Source: Fibrobacterota bacterium
GTDB lineage: Bacteria; Fibrobacterota; Fibrobacteria; UBA5070
Assembly: GCA_016715065.1 (NCBI GenBank)
Contig: JADKBN010000031.1
Span: 310,001 to 374,000 of the forward strand
DNA length: 64,000 nucleotides
Reading direction: 5' to 3'
Below, one piece after another: positions 35,773-44,943 of this stretch. Every line of letters starts with the position of its first letter. The stretch's first letter is position 1. The position numbers and the translations under genes were made by a program. The notes below the pieces were generated by a model, which did not search any database, was not told the origin of the DNA, and worked only from the letters and a program-made list of their open reading frames with translations.

Positions 35773-36461
35773 GCGTCTAGTATTTTTATCGACTGCGAGG
35801 AGCGTATTTTTCGCCCAAATTTACGAAAGATTCCTTGTCCCGTCTCTGCGCCTGGATATGTTCCATGAAATCCTAATATAGCCAAAAAACTACCGTCAGT
35901 ATTTTTGAAATGCCTTGACAGCAACGTCATGCGCGAAAAGGCGCCATTATTGCAGCATGCTAACACAAGAATGCGTAGGTTTTTGCCAATCTCCAAATCG
36001 CTCAGATAAATCTCGCCTGCAAGATTACCGGCTCCATAAACCCTCCCCTGCGCTCCGTGTCCGCTTAGGATATAGACATTAGGCCCCTCCTTTCCACACG
36101 CCATCTTGGGATTTGAAAAAACTTCCATATTTATTCCAAGGTTATCTTTTTTTATTCTTTTCGCATACATGACGCTTCCGGTTTGGCCGGAAGCCTGGCA
36201 CAAATAGCCCGTGTAATCCTCTGAATCTTTTCTTTTGATGACTGGGATTGATGGCCTCTGGGGAAATGACTCAGTGCATTTTTTATATTTCGGAGGAGCG
36301 TGATCGGTAATATTGAACCAAATTGGCAATACACTTGGCCCCGTTACCTCAGCAGCAAACGCAATCCCATCTCGTGGGTCTAAAAATTCTAGCCAAAGGA
36401 ATGTAGGACCCTCGGCTGATTCACAAACAATTACAAGTTTATCTTTCTGAATAGTTTCCAT
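35742..36461 (-). CDS. Caspase/CHAT-like cysteine peptidase candidate (5' part of a possibly frameshifted gene)
   Basis: 239 residues before the stop. The core reads VYILSGHG with His135, a short linker, then LRILVLACCNNGAF with Cys169/Cys170. This is the strand-HG...strand-C order of caspase-fold (clan CD: caspase, CHAT, gingipain) peptidases. ILGFHGTYPGAETGQG and ILDAWRDA after it fit the small-subunit side of such folds. AAGGA lies seven bases before this ATG, which decides the start over an in-frame ATG 22 codons earlier. The gene follows the 877-residue protein by 13 bases. There is no signal peptide. Peptidase activity is inferred from motif order only; there is no biochemical precedent I can name. 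Confidence 0.5.
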   Translation of the reverse strand: METIQKDKLVIVCESAEGPTFLWLEFLDPRDGIAFAAEVTGPSVLPIWFNITDHAPPKYKKCTESFPQRPSIPVIKRKDSEDYTGYLCQASGQTGSVMYAKRIKKDNLGINMEVFSNPKMACGKEGPNVYILSGHGAQGRVYGAGNLAGEIYLSDLEIGKNLRILVLACCNNGAFSRMTLLSRHFKNTDGSFLAILGFHGTYPGAETGQGIFRKFGRKIRSSQSIKILDAWRDAAGSTP

Positions 36462-36474
36462 TATTTGTTCCTTT

Positions 36475-39108
36475 TTACTCAACAGAACCAAAGAGTTTTG
36501 CGACTTGTTCAGGATCATCTTGATCAACCCCGAATGGGATGCACCACGCGATCAGCCCAGCCTCCAACCCCACTGTATGGTTTCCTTGGATGACGTCATC
36601 ATTTCGAACCATGCCAAAATTGACTAAGCGCTGCCACATTCCCATATTAGTCTCAATTGGGTCCAGCTTTAAATAAAAATAATCCGTAAACAGTCTTCCA
36701 GAAGTCCCTTGGTATTCCGATCGAAAAATTCCATCATCGATGGGTAATTCGATTTCCCCATTCGAATCACAAGCAACATCTATCACTTCACCGGAAGGCA
36801 ATGTGCATCGAACTTGAAGACCATTTATTTTTTCAAGGTGGCCGTTTTTAAGTTTTACACTCCGCTTCCCGCCAAGCCCCCTCTTCGGCAATGGCACCAC
36901 CTCCCGGCTCCAACCCAACGGGTCACCTTGACCTAGAATCGTCTTTACCTTCACCTCGTAGTGTTCCGCTGTCTTTCCATCTACCCTGATCGTTCCTCGC
37001 CAATCCAAGGTTTCATCCTCATCGGCCAGAGCTTCCAAGCCATCCTTGACCTTCTTGTCGAAGGAAAACATCCCGGTTTTCCGAACCACCTTGTCCAAAT
37101 CGGAACGGTCCCCGCGAAGCGAAATCGTACCGATCTTCGTTCCATTGAAACAGCCAACCACCAGCCCCAACAGTTCGGAAAGCTTCTGGCAGGAGGTCTT
37201 TCCATCCGACTCCATGATCCGATGAGCATCACCAAAAATGCTGTCGGGCACCAAGACGCCTTCTACCTGGGCTTGATGCACAGCTCCGAAGAATCGTCCT
37301 TCGCCGTTCGGATGCCGAACCTTCGCGCCGCGTGTCCAGACCGGATCCTTGCTTCCTTCCAGGGCGATCAAGTGCCAGGCGACCAAAAATGCATCCGGTC
37401 GCATCCAGGAAACTGTTGGCGATAGTTGAATTTGGCTGGGCTCAGAGGTGGTGAATAGACTGGACCATGCAACCGCGCTCAATGGTTCTTCCTCAAGTCC
37501 AGCTTGGATCTGACCTACTTGGAAGGCCAAGGCAAGCTGGTCGGCGGCTGACAATTTCTGGAAAGGATCTTGGACACAAACATCCAAGGACTGGCACAAG
37601 CTGGTAAGTGTATTCCACTCGGTTTGTTCCTGCGCTTTGCGCTTGGTGTCCACCGGGAATTCTTCCGATAAATGGTGGACAATGTCCCGGTAACGAAGCA
37701 TCGCTCCAAGACTCCACGATCGATCCTCCAACTTGCCGTACCGCAATGGGAGTTGAAGTGTTGAATCGATGCCATCAACAATCCGCAAATCCAGGAAGTA
37801 ACCCTCTTGGGTGGATTGGTGCTTCCATAGGATCCGAACCATACCCGGACCTTCGGGACGGAAGTCTTTCCATTCCATGCCTGATGGACCTTCAACCAGA
37901 CGTGAAGTACGGGGATTGGTGCGAGGGATGAACAGTGCGCTCCACCTCCCGGGAAGGGGTGCTTGATCGACGTTAGGCCCTGACGTTGGCTGTAAGGCCA
38001 AATGGATCCCTTCACTCGACCTGAAAGCCATTTCTGGGCGATGAGCAACTACGACAAACTTTGTCGGAATCTGCGCAGGAACGTGTCGACTTGCAAACGG
38101 GAAGAAGTTCGTGGGTCTTCCCAGCTCCGAAGTCCATAGCCCCAAGGTCACGAAGTCGGAAAGCTTCGATCCAACAATGGCCGAATCAAGCGCAGTCTCG
38201 GTTTGCTTGAGGGCTTTCACCAGTGCAGGTCCACCCACAGTCGCGTATGCAGCCAATCGGGCAACGTCTTTGGATCTGAGCGCGGACTCTAAGTCTACCG
38301 CCCAAGCACGAGTCTGAAGGTCCTGCGAGTCCGTGAACTCAAGATGAAAATCGCCCGGGTTGATTCTGTGTTTCGCGTTTCCATCCGCATCCAGTTTCCC
38401 AGGATACGTCTCGTCATCGCCGTCTTCCAGTTTGTAACCCACCGATGGAACAGCTTGGTCATCTATGGTGACACCTACCGTCCAGTCGGTCATTTCGTCG
38501 ATTTCCATGTACTCGCTTACCGGAGACGGTCCATCGAAGACAGGGAACTCGAAATCGGGGATGGGTGAAGGAATATTGATGTCACACAACGACAAGTCAG
38601 GAATGGGCAGGTTGAAATCGGGAATGTTGGTGAAACGAAAACCCGGCATCCCTGGTGTCCCAATGCTTGGAAATGCAGGGTATTCAGGGAATCCAGCGAA
38701 GTTCGGAAGAGTCGGCCCAGAGAGACTTGCAAGCGGTCTTCCAAGGCTCGGCATGGACAGACCGGAAAGAGGGTTGCCGATGTCGGGGAGTCCGAAACCT
38801 CCACCTGAGCCAAGATCCGAAGCCCCACCACCGATTGAGGGAATATTGAATTCAGGTGCCTTGGTGGGGATCCTGACATCGCGATCCACCTTCAAGTCTC
38901 CGCCAATTCCTGTTGGGTTGTGGATGGTTCCTTCCACATGGACGGACGGGTTGTTCGGGTCGAAGTTTTTTGGAACTCCAACGCCGACAGCACCGCTCAA
39001 CGGACCGCTGGACAGGCTTGTTTGTGTGCTGGTAGGCACTGCCGGAACCACTGGCACATCCGGGATCTTGGGCGGTTTCGGAGGGTCGGGGAGATCTCCG
39101 AATTTCAT
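36475..39108 (-). CDS. Large Pro/Gly-rich protein with carboxypeptidase-regulatory-like domain
   Basis: 877 residues, no signal peptide. Residues 1-200 are low-complexity, rich in Pro, Gly, Phe and Ile (IPDFNLPIPDLSL-type runs), as in stalks or carrier tails. Residues about 209-258 look like the small beta-sandwich VGVTIDDQAVPSVGYKLEDG ... KLDADGNAKHRINPGDFHLEF, a module common in cargo and spike-extension proteins of contractile injection systems. The remaining 600 residues match nothing I recognise. The start overlaps the preceding gene's stop as ATGA. Its place between an OmpA/peptidoglycan-binding protein and a caspase-like protein suggests it carries or presents an effector; that is inference. 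Confidence 0.6.
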   Translation of the reverse strand: MKFGDLPDPPKPPKIPDVPVVPAVPTSTQTSLSSGPLSGAVGVGVPKNFDPNNPSVHVEGTIHNPTGIGGDLKVDRDVRIPTKAPEFNIPSIGGGASDLGSGGGFGLPDIGNPLSGLSMPSLGRPLASLSGPTLPNFAGFPEYPAFPSIGTPGMPGFRFTNIPDFNLPIPDLSLCDINIPSPIPDFEFPVFDGPSPVSEYMEIDEMTDWTVGVTIDDQAVPSVGYKLEDGDDETYPGKLDADGNAKHRINPGDFHLEFTDSQDLQTRAWAVDLESALRSKDVARLAAYATVGGPALVKALKQTETALDSAIVGSKLSDFVTLGLWTSELGRPTNFFPFASRHVPAQIPTKFVVVAHRPEMAFRSSEGIHLALQPTSGPNVDQAPLPGRWSALFIPRTNPRTSRLVEGPSGMEWKDFRPEGPGMVRILWKHQSTQEGYFLDLRIVDGIDSTLQLPLRYGKLEDRSWSLGAMLRYRDIVHHLSEEFPVDTKRKAQEQTEWNTLTSLCQSLDVCVQDPFQKLSAADQLALAFQVGQIQAGLEEEPLSAVAWSSLFTTSEPSQIQLSPTVSWMRPDAFLVAWHLIALEGSKDPVWTRGAKVRHPNGEGRFFGAVHQAQVEGVLVPDSIFGDAHRIMESDGKTSCQKLSELLGLVVGCFNGTKIGTISLRGDRSDLDKVVRKTGMFSFDKKVKDGLEALADEDETLDWRGTIRVDGKTAEHYEVKVKTILGQGDPLGWSREVVPLPKRGLGGKRSVKLKNGHLEKINGLQVRCTLPSGEVIDVACDSNGEIELPIDDGIFRSEYQGTSGRLFTDYFYLKLDPIETNMGMWQRLVNFGMVRNDDVIQGNHTVGLEAGLIAWCIPFGVDQDDPEQVAKLFGSVE

Positions 39109-40655
39109 GCGTCTTGTCCTTGGCTGGGTTTGGTGGGCTGGACAGGCTTGCTCACATTTGCAGCTTTTGGAACCTCAAACTTCAAACTGATTGAGCGCTT
39201 GGGATCTGCAAGGATTGCCAATTGATAGGAGCCTCTGGGCAGGCCCTTGAATTCGACGCGCCCGTGGCCATCACTTTGACTGGATTTCCGGGCGGGGCCA
39301 GTGAGGGTAACGGGGGTATTGGGGAGGGCAAGTTGCTTACTGTCAGCCAACTGCAAACTGAATGAATGCACCTCGAAGTCCTCTGTTTCTTTCAGGCAGG
39401 ACATCCAGGCGGCATAGGTCTTGTCATTGGCTGCGAACTGTTCGCCTGATGGCTCCGGATCTAGTCGTCGCTGGAAGAACAGGATTTCCAGCCGTTCTTC
39501 CGGGGCTCTTGAACCGTCTGACAACGCAACAGAATCTGAATTCCCGCGACTTCCTGCCACCTTTGGGGATGCACACTTGGTTAGGGTCGATCCGCCCTCT
39601 TGGCAATATGCCCAGAGCAAGGCCTGGCAAGTTGAGGCATCGAGCTTTCCAGATTCCACCAGATGGGTCTTGCCCTTTTCGTTGACAGACTTTTGGAACT
39701 GGGTGATGGCTTGCGTTGTTGTGGCATCGAGGATGCCAGCCGCTTCGCCCTTGTAGAACTTCAGGTGTTCAAGAATCAGTTGAGCTTCGCGTGTCCCCCA
39801 TTTTCCATTTCCTTCAGCCTTGAAATGCCCGACCAGATCTTCCCATTTGTTGGTGAGGATAGCTGCGACAGCCTTGGCACGATCCAAGCCTGTGCTGGAC
39901 TGCTGATCTTGATCGTCATGCCCCACGATCACTACAGAATCAGTAGGGCGCTTCCTGTGAAGAGATACAGCTTGACGGATTCCGGCGAGTGCGCCCGGCA
40001 GTAAGAAACAGCGCTTGTGGTCGAACAGGTTACCGGATAGTCGGACTCTACGCACGACGGTAGGACCTCCGACCACAGGAATCGGATTGGAATTTGAAGA
40101 CAATTTTCGGTCGGCTCGATAGGCTTCGGCGGTCAGGAAGAGTTCTGCTCCGTTTTCTAAGTCATCCAGTTCCGCAGGTAGGGAAATTTTGGTAGAAAGT
40201 TCCGGGCTTTGCTTGGCGGCAGCGGTCAGGTCTGCACGAGCGATTTCATGCAGTGATTCTTCGGTATCCAAGGAATTCTTGCGGTGGATGATCCGAAAAC
40301 GGAATTCCACGAACCTGTCCGGTTTCGGTAAGTCCGCCGAGCCGGACACATCACAAGCAACCCGAACAGGTTTTGCCAAGTCCAGTGGTGCCGGATCCAA
40401 GAACCGACAATTGGACAGCGATAGTGTGACGGAGGCCGTGGACTGGGTTTCTTCCGGCCAAGGGTCTTCTTCGCGAGTCTGGGCGAGGTACGGTGTGGTG
40501 TCGTAGACCTTTTTGGTCTGGACTACTTTGCCGCGCTGGGTCTTTGCGATAATCGCATCCCAGTTGACCTCGCCGCCGGGCTTGGCCGTGGAAATGTCCA
40601 TCAGCATCGGCTCTTTTTTGCCGTGCTGTTGGTTGCGATCAAGTGGGGGAGCCAT
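39105..40655 (-). CDS. OmpA-like / peptidoglycan-binding multidomain protein
   Basis: 516 residues, no signal peptide. Residues about 75-200 look Ig-like. Residues about 205-275 resemble an OmpA C-terminal fold (FLLPGALAGIRQAV, SVVIVGHDD, LDRAKAVAAIL). About 288-350 resembles a PG_binding_1 helix bundle (FYKGEAAGILDATTTQAITQFQ). The C-terminus is a second regulatory-type beta-sandwich (SDGHGRVEFKGLPRGSYQLAI). This architecture is familiar from proteins beside contractile-injection or type VI loci, but no tube, sheath or VgrG gene is in the window. GAGGA lies six bases before the ATG. It follows the tail-fibre-like gene by 41 bases. Confidence 0.6.
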   Translation of the reverse strand: MAPPLDRNQQHGKKEPMLMDISTAKPGGEVNWDAIIAKTQRGKVVQTKKVYDTTPYLAQTREEDPWPEETQSTASVTLSLSNCRFLDPAPLDLAKPVRVACDVSGSADLPKPDRFVEFRFRIIHRKNSLDTEESLHEIARADLTAAAKQSPELSTKISLPAELDDLENGAELFLTAEAYRADRKLSSNSNPIPVVGGPTVVRRVRLSGNLFDHKRCFLLPGALAGIRQAVSLHRKRPTDSVVIVGHDDQDQQSSTGLDRAKAVAAILTNKWEDLVGHFKAEGNGKWGTREAQLILEHLKFYKGEAAGILDATTTQAITQFQKSVNEKGKTHLVESGKLDASTCQALLWAYCQEGGSTLTKCASPKVAGSRGNSDSVALSDGSRAPEERLEILFFQRRLDPEPSGEQFAANDKTYAAWMSCLKETEDFEVHSFSLQLADSKQLALPNTPVTLTGPARKSSQSDGHGRVEFKGLPRGSYQLAILADPKRSISLKFEVPKAANVSKPVQPTKPSQGQDA

Positions 40656-40696
40656 GGGAATTCCTCGGGGGGTGGAATTGTGAAACAGGACTCAGA

Positions 40697-41503
40697 TCAG
40701 GGGGTGGGGATCCTGGCATTGAGGGCTTCGATCTGTTCTTGCTGTGCGATGGCATGGAGCGTCAGCTCCTCGACTTTTTGCAGAAGGATTTGGTTCATCT
40801 CCACCAAGTCCAACCCGGACCTTTCAACATCTTTCGCACTGGGGACGTTGGGGAGATGCCCGTTCTGGGAGATGTAGGCTTTGGTTTCGGCGAGAGAAGG
40901 GAGTTTTGACGTCGGAGTGAGAATCGAATCTGCCCAAAAACCTGTTCCAGGGAAGGCTAACAACTTTCCGTGAACTTCCGTCTGCCCAGAAACAACGAGG
41001 TTTTCGTCGATTTGCACGCTCGATGCATTGCGAACTAGAAACTCGCTGAATTGAACAATCTGTCTTGAGTACGACATCCCATCATAACCGGAATAGAAAA
41101 GCTGTAATTTATTATCTGCCAACACGAAGCTGTACGCTTGGTTCGAGAACTCCCAGCGCAATTTGGTCGGAAGCAGGCGAAGAGTGTTGGATTGGTTCTC
41201 TACGACCAACTCCGGGTTCGCCCCCGAAAGCCGAAGGAGCTCACTGGAGTCCGATTTTGAGGCTCCTCCAATGGTGTTTTTGTTTTTCGCTATCGCGGAA
41301 TCCAGGTACCGAAAATTGTCATTGATTTCGGATGCGCTTGCTGGATTGAGTGGCTTAAAAACGTATGGGATTTCGCTACGAGCCACCCGAAATGGACTCA
41401 TGGCGAAAATGATCACGAGAACTGCGCTCCCGCAATGCGCTTGCTTTGTTTGCATTTGGCGGCGCGGTTTGATACGTATGGGCTTTTGGGAATTGCTGGA
41501 CAT
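40697..41503 (-). CDS. Tail-fibre-like exported protein with chaperone-like C-terminus
   Basis: 268 residues. A positively charged start is followed by a hydrophobic segment (SAVLVIIFAMSPF), then EINDNFRYLDSAIA, a motif common at the head of trimeric fibres. The C-terminal ~65 residues, AYISQNGHLPNVPSAKDVE to QILLQKVEELTLHAIAQQEQ, match the widespread phage/bacterial tail-fibre ending that folds as a coiled coil. It is the first gene of the minus-strand island operon and diverges from an XRE regulator. It is likely displayed or assembled on a fibre. An internal ATG at codon 17 would give a cleaner signal peptide. Confidence 0.65.
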   Translation of the reverse strand: MSSNSQKPIRIKPRRQMQTKQAHCGSAVLVIIFAMSPFRVARSEIPYVFKPLNPASASEINDNFRYLDSAIAKNKNTIGGASKSDSSELLRLSGANPELVVENQSNTLRLLPTKLRWEFSNQAYSFVLADNKLQLFYSGYDGMSYSRQIVQFSEFLVRNASSVQIDENLVVSGQTEVHGKLLAFPGTGFWADSILTPTSKLPSLAETKAYISQNGHLPNVPSAKDVERSGLDLVEMNQILLQKVEELTLHAIAQQEQIEALNARIPTP

Positions 41504-41562
41504 TCGTCACTTCTTCTCGGGTTCAAGGACTCGCCAAACATTCTTACAAAAATCGTACATCT

Positions 41563-41593
41563 TATGGTTGTGAAATTCAAGTATGCAACCATA
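41563..41593. promoter_or_regulatory. Candidate operator between the XRE regulator and the island operon
   Basis: Perfect 8-bp inverted repeats TATGGTTG and CAACCATA with a 15-bp spacer (23 bp centre to centre). They lie 60-90 bp upstream of the tail-fibre-like gene and 43-73 bp upstream of the regulator. A TATACT that could be the regulator's -10 is at 41614-41619, but no good -35 accompanies it. Size and placement suit an XRE dimer site. Confidence 0.5.
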
Positions 41594-41635
41594 TGCCGAT
41601 TCTGAATCCCGAATATACTGTAGAGCTTCTGAGAC

Positions 41636-42016
41636 GTGGCAAGAGGTGGAAGCGAGGAACAAATCAGGCTGGGGAAATGGATTCGCGCTCAGCGGATCCG
41701 CGCCAAGATGACCCAGCTACAACTCGCCGATCGACTGGATATCCACTACCAAGCACTTCAGCGCATGGAGAAGGGGACCGCCCGGATCTCCGCGACTTTG
41801 CTCGAAGGCCTTGCGATCGCTTTCGAAAAGCCGCCGAGCGAACTGATGGCCGAATTTTCCGTGGTCCGATCGGGAGGAGCGCCACCTAGCGCCCGAACCG
41901 ATGGACACAAATTGACAGAGGATGAGAAGGCGCTCCTGGCCGCCTTCAATCGCATTCTCGACAAGTCATTACGTCGCATCCTGCTCGAATTGATCCAGAG
42001 GGTGGGATCGACCTAA
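41636..42016 (+). CDS. XRE-family helix-turn-helix regulator
   Basis: 126 residues. The HTH is at about residues 24-47 (KMTQLQLADRLDIHYQALQRME), followed by GTARISATLLEGLAIAFEKPPSEL, a standard XRE continuation. The short C-terminal tail is helical. The start is a GTG; an in-frame stop lies two codons before it and there is no earlier usable start. It diverges from the island operon with a dyad between them, so it is probably its repressor. It could equally be autoregulatory only. It ends 26 bases from the convergent BNR_4 gene. Confidence 0.8.
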   Translation: MARGGSEEQIRLGKWIRAQRIRAKMTQLQLADRLDIHYQALQRMEKGTARISATLLEGLAIAFEKPPSELMAEFSVVRSGGAPPSARTDGHKLTEDEKALLAAFNRILDKSLRRILLELIQRVGST

Positions 42017-42042
42017 AAGCATTCGGAGCCGATGCGGCCTTC

Positions 42043-43491
42043 CTACCGCCCCATCACCCCGACACGTCCATTTTCCACAGGATGGATGCTCTCGAACACT
42101 GGCAAAATCTCCCTTCCAAGCGCATCCACCCGCCGCTTTCCTGAATTCTCCGCGCGAACACTTGGCTTGGATATCCCGGAAATTCTGCTCTTGGGGTCCC
42201 ACTCCAAGATCCGGACCACCTGAGCGGGGGTCCCCTCCACCGCGGTCTCATTTGGCCCCTGCTGGGCGTTCTGGATGAATACGGACAGGATCTTGTCGGA
42301 TTTCCACCGGTACGGATCGTAACTTGGCTCCCAAAAATTGACTGTTGAGTCGTAGATATCAGTGAAAGACCATGGCGTACGCTCCAAATTTGAAGTGCGA
42401 GCAAGCGAAACCTTTGAGCCTCGTTCGACATCACGAAAGATCACGTAGACGCCCACCGAATCACCACTGCCATCAACGACAACCTGTGGCCGCGAGAATG
42501 GAACAGGCTTCGTCCCGCCTCCAGCAAGACTGTATGCCGTGGTTCTTTTGGTGATCTGCATGTTTTGCCATCCGCCGCCCAAGTTGTAAACCAGCTGGTA
42601 CTGGGGAATTCCCGTGCCCGCAGGAGTCCAATAGCTGGCGATATACGGCCGACTCTTCTCATCACCGAAGATCGAGGTCTGGTTCATCAGGTCGCTTTTC
42701 TGCGCGATCCGATACACTGTTTCCGCATTCGACGCCTTGATGGGCGGCGTGTAGACCGCTCCCGTGGACATCTTCCATGTGACACCGCCATCCTCCGACC
42801 GCGCATAACATTGGTCATGGTTGGTCGACACATCTGAGGTTTCGCGCCACACCCAGCCCACATGGATCACTCCGTTGACATCCTGATGCGCTTCCCAGTA
42901 CGCGCTACGGGTTCCTTCCCCGGCAATGAGGCTGCTGTGCAACTGGGTCCACACCTTTGACTTGAGGTCGTAGCGATTGACCGTGAGGTTTCCGTTGCCG
43001 GACTCTCCGTCGCGATAGAAGAAAAGCAGATCTCCATTGGGGCGCCGGAAAAACTGAGGATAGGTGACTTTGGATTCGTGGAGTTTTGTCATGGGGACGG
43101 TGTCGCCCATTTCCAGGGTATTGGCCCTCAGGCTGCGGGCGTAGAAGAGCCTTGAAGAATGTGTGTTCCAGACCATGTGCAGGAATCCGTCGCCATCGAC
43201 TTCGATGCTGATGCTGTTGTGCGCGTCGGTGACCTTGCCGGTGAACCCGGTGGTCTTTACCTCCCACACGCTCGATCCCAGCGTGCGCTTGGCCAGCACC
43301 ACCTTGCCCAGGCTGTCGTAGAAGGACGTGAACTGGGTGTTGCCGTTTGTGACCACGGAGTTCCCCCGGAACACCACGGTGTTCACGGAAGTCTTCGCGT
43401 AGCCTTTGATGGGCAGCACATAGCTGGTTTGGGCGGGAACACAAACAGCGACCAGAGCCAGTAGGCTCGCGAGCTTGGGCAAGATTTGCAT
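42043..43491 (-). CDS. BNR_4-type secreted beta-propeller, possible polysaccharide lyase
   Basis: 482 residues with a signal peptide (LPKLASLLALVAVCVPAQ). Multiple propeller blades: NSISIEVDGDGFLHMVWNTH is the BNR_4 hallmark, with further blades at VNGVIHVGWVWRETSD and PYIASYWTPAGTG. Some members of this family are ulvan-type lyases of the PL24/PL25 kind; others are uncharacterised, so the enzyme call is tentative. The C-terminus ends VDALGREILPVFESI and GVMGR, in line with the short sorting-like tails of the neighbouring xylanases. AAGG lies before the ATG chosen; the 17 codons upstream are not signal-like. It diverges from the first GH10 gene. Confidence 0.7.
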   Translation of the reverse strand: MQILPKLASLLALVAVCVPAQTSYVLPIKGYAKTSVNTVVFRGNSVVTNGNTQFTSFYDSLGKVVLAKRTLGSSVWEVKTTGFTGKVTDAHNSISIEVDGDGFLHMVWNTHSSRLFYARSLRANTLEMGDTVPMTKLHESKVTYPQFFRRPNGDLLFFYRDGESGNGNLTVNRYDLKSKVWTQLHSSLIAGEGTRSAYWEAHQDVNGVIHVGWVWRETSDVSTNHDQCYARSEDGGVTWKMSTGAVYTPPIKASNAETVYRIAQKSDLMNQTSIFGDEKSRPYIASYWTPAGTGIPQYQLVYNLGGGWQNMQITKRTTAYSLAGGGTKPVPFSRPQVVVDGSGDSVGVYVIFRDVERGSKVSLARTSNLERTPWSFTDIYDSTVNFWEPSYDPYRWKSDKILSVFIQNAQQGPNETAVEGTPAQVVRILEWDPKSRISGISKPSVRAENSGKRRVDALGREILPVFESIHPVENGRVGVMGR

Positions 43492-43747
43492 GAGTGCCTT
43501 GTACGCTGGAATTATTGTCGAATCAACAACATGCATAAACATAGGACCCGCAATTGGGCCGGGTCAGGCGAGGGGCGATGGGCAGGAACCGAATTGTCCC
43601 CAACGGGGTGGCGATTCTCGTAGACGACCAGGTTTTCCTGAAGCGGTTTGGAAAAAACTACAAAGCGCTTCAGATCAACTTCCAAGCCTCTCGCGACACC
43701 CCGCCCTAGCTTCGATTCATCAGAGCATCAGCCACAGGAGGCCTCTG

Positions 43748-44932
43748 TTGAACTCACCCACCCGTGCATCTTGCCGCATTTCCACCTTGGTTGCCGTCGG
43801 GATTCTTGCCCAGGGAGCTTCGGCCCAGTTGGCCAAGGGTCAATGCAAGTACCTGGGAAACATCATCACCAACGGTGTTCCCTCCGATTACAACACCTAC
43901 TGGAACCAGTCCTCGCCGGAAAATTCGGGCAAGTGGTCTTCCATCCAGTCCAGCGTGAAGAGCACATCCTACAACTGGTCGGGTTTCCAGACCGTCTACA
44001 ATTGGGGCAAGTCCACGGGCAACCCCGTCAAGTTCCACGTCCTGGTTTGGGGTGGTCAGCAACCGAGCGACGCCGGTAGCGCCACCATCGACGACATCAA
44101 GAGGTGGTTCAAGGCCGTCCACGACAAGTATCCGGACCTCGAGCAGATCGACGTGGTCAACGAGGCGTTCCCCGGCGGATCGTGGGGAGGAAGAGCCCAT
44201 GCGCCAGCGCCATACCGGGGAGCGTTGAAAGCCGCTGCGGCGAGTTACGGGATCCCTTCCGGAGAATTCGATTGGATCTTCGTGGCCTTCAAGATGGCCC
44301 GTGAGCTCTGGAAGGATTCCACCAAGACCCTATTGATCTACAACGATTACAACACCGTCGAGTACGATGCGGAAGCAAAATGGCAGGAAGCGCTGGCCAA
44401 AGCCGCCAAGGAGCAGAAAATCCCCATCGACGCCATCGGATACCAGGCCCACGATGCCTGGATGGTGTCCACGGCCACCGTGAAGAACAACATCGACAGG
44501 ATGACCGCCATCGGTTTCCCGATCTACATCACGGAGTACGACGTCGGGATCGAGTACAGCTTGACGCGAGCCTGCAATGCCGCCGACGATGTCGAGCAGA
44601 AGCGGATCGTCTCGGAACAAATGACCATGTTCTGGAACCACCCCAACGTCAAGGGCGTCACCTACTGGGGACTCAAGGTGGGCGCGACCTGGCGGCCTTG
44701 CACTGGCCTTTTCAACACCAACGGCAGTCTACGTCCCGCCATGCAGTGGATGAAGGACTGGATTCCCGCCAACAAGGCCATTTGCGGTACTTCCGGGATA
44801 GAGGCCAAAGCCGGCGTTTCCCTGTCACCCGCAAACCCAGGCCTGATCGTGCGCAATGTCGGCGGACGCCTGGTGACTGGTGTGGAGCGCAATGGACAAT
44901 TTTTGGAACTGAGCGCGCTCGGCCGGCGCTGA
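43748..44932 (+). CDS. GH10 endo-beta-1,4-xylanase, copy 1
   Basis: 394 residues. The start is TTG, decided by AGGAGG six bases upstream; the open frame before it is a shadow. Signal peptide about 1-26 (cut after ASA). Catalytic residues expected for GH10: acid/base Glu139 in IDVVNEA and nucleophile Glu263 in IYITEYDVG; substrate-site WGLKVGATW follows. It hydrolyses internal beta-1,4 links of xylan (family role). The C-terminal ~35 residues (GLIVRNVGGRLVTGVER ... LSALGRR) are a tail shared with three neighbours. It belongs to a run of four GH10 genes but lacks the conserved upstream element of copies 2 and 3. An extra loop (GGSWGGRAHAPAP) after the acid/base is absent from copies 2 and 3. 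Confidence 0.92.
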   Translation: MNSPTRASCRISTLVAVGILAQGASAQLAKGQCKYLGNIITNGVPSDYNTYWNQSSPENSGKWSSIQSSVKSTSYNWSGFQTVYNWGKSTGNPVKFHVLVWGGQQPSDAGSATIDDIKRWFKAVHDKYPDLEQIDVVNEAFPGGSWGGRAHAPAPYRGALKAAAASYGIPSGEFDWIFVAFKMARELWKDSTKTLLIYNDYNTVEYDAEAKWQEALAKAAKEQKIPIDAIGYQAHDAWMVSTATVKNNIDRMTAIGFPIYITEYDVGIEYSLTRACNAADDVEQKRIVSEQMTMFWNHPNVKGVTYWGLKVGATWRPCTGLFNTNGSLRPAMQWMKDWIPANKAICGTSGIEAKAGVSLSPANPGLIVRNVGGRLVTGVERNGQFLELSALGRR

Positions 44933-44943
44933 TCTCCACCTCC

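Noticed and set aside
43475..43747. 91-codon N-terminal extension of GH10 copy 1
   Set aside because: No signal peptide there and no homology; AGGAGG and the signal peptide sit at the TTG at 43748.
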